DNA from: Serratia microhaemolytica
GTDB taxonomy: Bacteria > Pseudomonadota > Gammaproteobacteria > Enterobacterales > Enterobacteriaceae
Reading direction: 5' to 3'
Length of the DNA: 40,929 nt
NCBI RefSeq assembly: GCF_004011885.1
Contig: NZ_SBEF01000035.1
Location: 1 to 40,929 of the forward strand
Shown here piece by piece: positions 36,743-40,929 of this stretch (positions are counted from its first letter, which is position 1; every line of letters starts with the position of its first letter). Both the position numbers and the translations under genes were made by a program. The notes under the pieces are model-generated. The model was given only the letters and a program-made list of their open reading frames with translations. It searched no databases and had not been told where the DNA came from.

Positions 36743-37780
36743 ATGTCTACAGAGCGCGTCTGTTTAAAAAATTACAATACCTTCGCACTTTCGGTGCAGG
36801 CCGCAGAACTGGTCGTTGCAGAAACTATTGAAGTTATGATTAAAAGCTGGCAGCGAGCAAAGAAACGCCATCAACCATTGCTGATTTTAGGTGGTGGAAG
36901 TAACGTACTTTTTTTAGAAGACTTTTCAGGTACTGTGCTGATTAACGAGTTGAAGGGCATTGAAGTGAAGGAAACTGAAGATGCTTGGCAACTGCATGTT
37001 GCTGCTGGAGAAAACTGGCATCAATTGGTGAGTTATACGTTAGAGAATGGCATGCCAGGGCTGGAAAATCTCGCCTTGATCCCCGGTTCGGTAGGTTCAG
37101 CGCCGATCCAGAATATCGGTGCTTACGGCATGGAATTGGAACAAGTGTGTGTATATGTCGATCTGCTGAATTTGACCAACGGTGAAATTGAGCGGATTGA
37201 ACACGAACGCTGCCAGTTTAACTACCGAGAAAGCATCTTTAAACACCAATTCAAACAAGGGTTTGTTATCGTCGGGGTCGGCTTTCGGCTTAGTAAGCAG
37301 TGGCAGGCACAACTTGCATACGGTGATTTAAAGCAGTTAGAACCAGAAACAACCACCGCACTGCAAGTGTTCGAAGCAGTGTGTGCGACGCGTCGCAGTA
37401 AGTTACCCGATCCGGCTGTAATGGGAAATGCTGGCAGTTTTTTTAAAAATCCGCTAGTCACTCAGCAGGTTGCTAAGGAATTACTTACTCAGTACCCGAC
37501 GATGCCAAGTTATCCTCAAGCAGATGGGCAGGTAAAACTGGCAGCTGGCTGGTTGATTGATCAATGTGGATTGAAAGGATACCAGATCGGTGGTGCAGCA
37601 GTGCATGATCGACAAGCGTTGGTATTGGTTAACCGAGGCGATGCCAGTAGCCAGGATCTGGTCGATTTGGCAAAGCACGTGCGTAATACTGTTGTGGCCA
37701 AATTTGATGTTTGGCTAGAACCAGAGGTTCGTTTCATTGCAGCCAATGGAGAGGTGGATGCGCTAGAGGTACTGTCATGA
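36743..37780 (+). CDS. murB: UDP-N-acetylenolpyruvoylglucosamine reductase
   Basis: MurB reduces the enolpyruvyl group of UDP-GlcNAc-enolpyruvate with FAD and NADPH, giving UDP-MurNAc for peptidoglycan. The ATG at 36743 gives 345 residues (E. coli 342); an earlier in-frame ATG at 36638 adds no homologous sequence. FAD-binding [11 protein letters not shown] (about 47-57) and [16 protein letters not shown] (about 114-129) are clear. Ser232 (GNAGSFF) and Glu328 (PEVRF) are the catalytic residues. It overlaps birA by 4 bases. Confidence 0.97.
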   Translation: MSTERVCLKNYNTFALSVQAAELVVAETIEVMIKSWQRAKKRHQPLLILGGGSNVLFLEDFSGTVLINELKGIEVKETEDAWQLHVAAGENWHQLVSYTLENGMPGLENLALIPGSVGSAPIQNIGAYGMELEQVCVYVDLLNLTNGEIERIEHERCQFNYRESIFKHQFKQGFVIVGVGFRLSKQWQAQLAYGDLKQLEPETTTALQVFEAVCATRRSKLPDPAVMGNAGSFFKNPLVTQQVAKELLTQYPTMPSYPQADGQVKLAAGWLIDQCGLKGYQIGGAAVHDRQALVLVNRGDASSQDLVDLAKHVRNTVVAKFDVWLEPEVRFIAANGEVDALEVLS

Positions 37781-38739
37781 GAGATACAACCGTTCCTGTA
37801 AAGATTATTTCGTTGCTAGCGGATGGCCAGTTTCACTCAGGTGAACAGTTGGGTGAAGCGCTGGGTATGAGTCGAGCAGCAGTTAACAAGCATATCCAGC
37901 TAATTTGTGAATGGGGATTGGAAGTATTTCGTGTACCAGGCAAAGGCTACAGTCTCTCGTCTGCGGTAGATTTGCTCGATGCTGAGCGGATTTTGTCCAT
38001 GCTGGAAGATAAACGTGTAACGGTATTGCCGGTCGTGGATTCCACCAATCAGTACCTGCTTGATAGATTAGGCGAGTTGACCTCTGGCGATGCCTGTGTG
38101 GCAGAGTATCAGCAAGCAGGGAGAGGTCGTCGTGGTCGACAGTGGGTATCACCATTTGGATCAAATCTCTATTTTTCAATGTACTGGCGTCTTGAGCAAG
38201 GGCCGGCGGCGGCAATCGGACTGAGCTTGGTGATTGGTATTGTGATGGCGGAAGTCCTGCATCGTTTGGGCGCCGACCAGGTGCGGGTAAAGTGGCCGAA
38301 TGATCTCTATCTCAATGATCGAAAATTGGCCGGCATTTTGGTTGAACTGACAGGTAAAACCGGCGATGAAGCGCAGCTAGTGATCGGTGCTGGACTGAAT
38401 GTAGCAATGCGGGAAAATGACGCAACTAAGATTGATCAGCAGTGGATTAATTTGCAGGATGCAGCCGTCAGCATCGATCGTAACCAGTTGGTTGCCACTT
38501 TGCTTAATGAGTGGCGTCGGGCACTTAAACAGTTTGAAATTGAAGGATTGGCACCATTTGTTGATCGTTGGTGTGCGTTGGACAATTTTATCAATCGACC
38601 GGTAAAGTTGCTGACTGGAAACCAGCAAGTGATTGGCATCGCTCGTGGAATTGATCAGCAAGGTGCACTGTTACTGGAACAGAACGGACAGATTAGACCA
38701 ATGATTAGTGGTGAAATATCGTTACGCAGTGCGGAGTAG
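37777..38739 (+). CDS. birA: biotin protein ligase and bio operon repressor
   Basis: BirA makes biotinoyl-AMP, biotinylates AccB (encoded at 15075) and, when AccB is saturated, represses the biotin operon. The 320 residues (E. coli 321) show the N-terminal winged HTH (about 18-45), the biotin/ATP loop GRGRRG (115-120), KWPNDLYLN (172-180) with catalytic Lys183, and a C-terminal SH3-like domain. The ATG overlaps the murB stop (ATGA). No bio operon is in the window. Confidence 0.97.
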   Translation: MRDTTVPVKIISLLADGQFHSGEQLGEALGMSRAAVNKHIQLICEWGLEVFRVPGKGYSLSSAVDLLDAERILSMLEDKRVTVLPVVDSTNQYLLDRLGELTSGDACVAEYQQAGRGRRGRQWVSPFGSNLYFSMYWRLEQGPAAAIGLSLVIGIVMAEVLHRLGADQVRVKWPNDLYLNDRKLAGILVELTGKTGDEAQLVIGAGLNVAMRENDATKIDQQWINLQDAAVSIDRNQLVATLLNEWRRALKQFEIEGLAPFVDRWCALDNFINRPVKLLTGNQQVIGIARGIDQQGALLLEQNGQIRPMISGEISLRSAE

Positions 38740-38766
38740 CGCTGTGCCATGTTCACGATTGTTCTG

Positions 38767-38794
38767 ATGGGCTGGTGAGTTATTCTCAGCCCAT
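38767..38794. terminator. birA/coaA convergent terminator
   Basis: ATGGGCTG (38767-38774) pairs with CAGCCCAT (38787-38794) between the converging stops of birA and coaA. T runs on either side are weak, so termination strength is uncertain. Confidence 0.6.
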
Positions 38795-38800
38795 GACAGA

Positions 38801-39751
38801 TCATTTTCTTAGCCGTACACTTTCCACTTCATGGTTGGCAACTTTGGTCATGATCAGGCTTGCTCGCTCGCGTGTTGGCAAAATGTTCTCTTTTAAATTT
38901 AGTCCATTAATCTCATTCCACACTTGGGTAGCAACACCGATCGCCTCTTGTTCTGCGAGCTTGGCATAGTTGTGGAAGTAGGAGTTGGGATCTGAGAAGG
39001 CACCCTGACGAAATTTAAGAAATCGGTTGATATACCAGCTTTTTAGTAACTCTTCTGGTGCATCAACATAGATCGAAAAATCGACGAAGTCTGACACGAA
39101 GACCCGATGCGGATCGTGTGGATAATCCATACCACTTTGCAACACATTTAATCCTTCTAGGATTAGAATGTCCGGTTGTTCAATAATTTTGTGCCTTTCC
39201 GGCACGATATCGTAGATCAGATGGGAGTAAATAGGCGCACTAACTTGCTTAGCACCTGATTTTACCTCGGAAACAAAATTCACCAGACGGTGCATATCAT
39301 AGGATTGTGGAAATCCTTTTTTCTTCATGAGTCCGCGTTGTTGCAACACCTTATTCGGATACAGGAACCCATCGGTAGTGATCAACTCGACACGACGATG
39401 CTCTGGCCAGCGACTTAGCAGTGCTTGCAGCAGGCGCGCGGTGGTGCTTTTGCCGACAGCAACGCTACCGGCAATACCAATAACATATGGAATACGCTGG
39501 CTGTCAGTGCCAAGGAATTGTTCCAGCACCGTTTGCCGACGCAAATTAGAGCTGATGTAAAAATTGAGTAGCCGTGAAAGTGGCAGATAGATCTGCGCTA
39601 CCTCTTCAAGCGAGAGCGCTTCGTTGATCCCTCTCAGTTTGACGATCTCCTCTTCTGACAACGTCAGTGGCACAGAATCGCGCAGTGCAGCCCATTGGGT
39701 ACGATCGAACTCAAGATAAGGCGTTGCCAAAGATTGATCTCTTTCCATCAT
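38801..39751 (-). CDS. coaA: pantothenate kinase type I
   Basis: CoaA phosphorylates pantothenate, the controlling step of CoA synthesis, and is feedback-inhibited by CoA in E. coli. The 316 residues equal the E. coli length. The P-loop [14 protein letters not shown] has Lys101 at the family position, and the [14 protein letters not shown] region follows. PanF in this window supplies the substrate. The first Met is followed at once by a second; either could start. It converges on birA. Confidence 0.97.
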   Translation of the reverse strand: MMERDQSLATPYLEFDRTQWAALRDSVPLTLSEEEIVKLRGINEALSLEEVAQIYLPLSRLLNFYISSNLRRQTVLEQFLGTDSQRIPYVIGIAGSVAVGKSTTARLLQALLSRWPEHRRVELITTDGFLYPNKVLQQRGLMKKKGFPQSYDMHRLVNFVSEVKSGAKQVSAPIYSHLIYDIVPERHKIIEQPDILILEGLNVLQSGMDYPHDPHRVFVSDFVDFSIYVDAPEELLKSWYINRFLKFRQGAFSDPNSYFHNYAKLAEQEAIGVATQVWNEINGLNLKENILPTRERASLIMTKVANHEVESVRLRK

Positions 39752-40059
39752 ATAAGCCAGATGCTACCAGTGAATACAGGTTGGGAAAGGCGCTTTACGC
39801 CAACGTCTGATAACGAAAACTGTGCATTGTAACCTAAAAACTGATTGAAATGCAGAGAATCATTGTGCGGTTTGGGAAGGATGACGGGTTATTTTTATCG
39901 CGTATTGGTAACCAAGACGAGCCGATATAGTTGACCAATTCATCGCCTAGGTTGCTAAGGAGAGGTGTCTGAATGATGTGCAATTAGGGGGAAAATTGCG
40001 ATCTAACAGTAAAAATCGAATAATTTATGAGCGGTAGCGCAAGTGACGCAATTTTTTTG
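39752..40059. other. gene-free stretch between coaA and the tRNA promoter
   Basis: No gene is seen in this stretch of just over 300 bases. It must hold the coaA promoter on the minus strand. The plus strand leads to the tRNA promoter at 40060. A 13-base word CTAGGTTGCTAAG (39947-39959) recurs at 40389-40401 in the tRNA-Tyr/Gly spacer; its meaning is unknown. Confidence 0.5.
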
Positions 40060-40095
40060 TTGCATAGCGAGCCAGCTCTACCTAGAATGCGCTGC
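40060..40095 (+). promoter_or_regulatory. tRNA-tufB operon promoter
   Basis: TTGCAT (40060-40065) and TAGAAT (40083-40088) are separated by exactly 17 bases and followed by GCGCTGC, a GC-rich discriminator typical of stringently controlled stable-RNA promoters. A T-rich tract lies immediately upstream. The start would be near 40095, 13 bases before the first tRNA. Confidence 0.82.
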
Positions 40096-40107
40096 ACTTA
40101 ACTTGAT

Positions 40108-40183
<76 letters not shown>

Positions 40184-40226
40184 TTAAGTCACATTTATTA
40201 TGTGCTGTTTTCAGTGCTAATAATCT

Positions 40227-40311
<85 letters not shown>

Positions 40312-40522
40312 AATTTGCATTAGTAACTTGTCGAGCATCTGAGCAGCTTGATTAAATCAAGTGAGTAAGAGCAAAAGTCTTGGACAATCTAGGTTGCTAA
40401 GCTTAAAGAGTTAAGCAGTGTGCTACACTTGTACGCTGCTAACAGGTGAAAGAAAAAGCAACTTGCAAACCTTCACCAGAAATATTCTACAGATTTAGAG
40501 TCAGGTAGCCGAGTTCCAGGAT
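40312..40522. other. spacer between tRNA-Tyr and tRNA-Gly
   Basis: The 211 bases hold no tRNA or gene. This is longer than I recall for the E. coli tyrU-glyT spacer. A weak TACACT box near 40424 could be an internal promoter; its -35 is poor. The word CTAGGTTGCTAAG (40389-40401) repeats one upstream of the operon. Confidence 0.45.
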
Positions 40523-40597
<75 letters not shown>

Positions 40598-40603
40598 AGA
40601 TGT

Positions 40604-40679
40604 GCTGATATAGCTCAGTTGGTAGAGCGCACCCTTGGTAAGGGTGAGGTCGGCAGTTCGAATCTGCCTATCAGCACCA
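40604..40679 (+). tRNA. thrT: tRNA-Thr (anticodon GGT)
   Basis: The 76 bases have a GCTGATA/TATCAGC acceptor stem, anticodon GGT in TTGGTAA, the TTCGAAT T-loop and an encoded CCA. It is the last tRNA of the cluster, followed by tufB after 108 bases. Confidence 0.97.
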
Positions 40680-40718
40680 CCTCTGATTTATCGTCCCCTG
40701 ATTTTCTTTCTGTTCTAA

Positions 40719-40929
<211 letters not shown>

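Overview
The window is an Enterobacterales chromosome segment. The ribosomal proteins, SecY, RpoA, Fis, DusB, AccC, TatC and MurB read as close relatives of the Escherichia coli proteins. Three details point to the Yersinia/Serratia side of the order: a type II dehydroquinase (aroQ) in front of accBC, a Pseudomonas-type (aspartate-ligand) hemB next to the tat genes, and an AHL-receptor-type LuxR protein. By eye the base composition is moderate rather than GC-rich. Many familiar gene neighbours are missing at abrupt junctions. Together these suggest a genome that has been rearranged and reduced, for instance a host-associated Serratia such as S. symbiotica. That identification is inference; no species marker was tested.

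Layout. 1-160: 3' part of a 5S rRNA gene and the rrn terminator. 192-5363: S10 promoter, L4-type leader and the S10 operon (rpsJ to rpsQ). 5388-11126: spc operon (rplN to rpmJ) behind its own terminator and promoter. 11137-14156: alpha operon (rpsM, rpsK, rpsD, rpoA, rplQ) with an S4-type leader and a strong terminator. 14590-17008: aroQ-accB-accC. 17108-19728: yhdT-panF-prmA. 20074-21500: Fis-autoregulated dusB-fis. 21575-28883 (minus strand): rmuC, ubiE, ubiJ, ubiB, tatA, tatB, tatC, hemB. 28884-33887: an accessory island. 33888-36448: yicC (minus) divergent from rph-pyrE. 36743-38739: murB-birA. 38801-39751: coaA (minus). 40060-40929: stringent-type tRNA promoter, tRNA Thr-Tyr-Gly-Thr and the start of tufB.

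The housekeeping genes supply ribosome and RNA polymerase components (S10/spc/alpha, tufB, tRNAs), protein export (SecY, Tat), fatty-acid initiation (AccB/AccC, with BirA to biotinylate AccB), pantothenate to CoA (PanF, CoaA), aromatic, haem, ubiquinone and pyrimidine synthesis (AroQ, HemB, UbiE/J/B, PyrE), peptidoglycan precursors (MurB) and RNA or tRNA processing (Rph, YicC, DusB). Several known control elements are readable: the S10 leader, the alpha-operon pseudoknot leader, the pyrE attenuator and the Fis site at the dusB-fis promoter.

The part worth most attention is the island between rmuC and yicC. It holds a LuxR-type AHL receptor without a visible synthase, an unrecognised 382-residue coiled-coil protein, a complete hipBA toxin-antitoxin pair with two 18-bp operators over its promoter, a 46-bp echo of the hipA 5' coding sequence placed before hipB, and a broken second copy of the 382-residue gene. 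In that copy a conserved Trp codon (TGG) has become TGA, and its 3' end runs into the yicC terminator. So the hipBA pair sits between a whole and a broken copy of the same uncharacterised gene.
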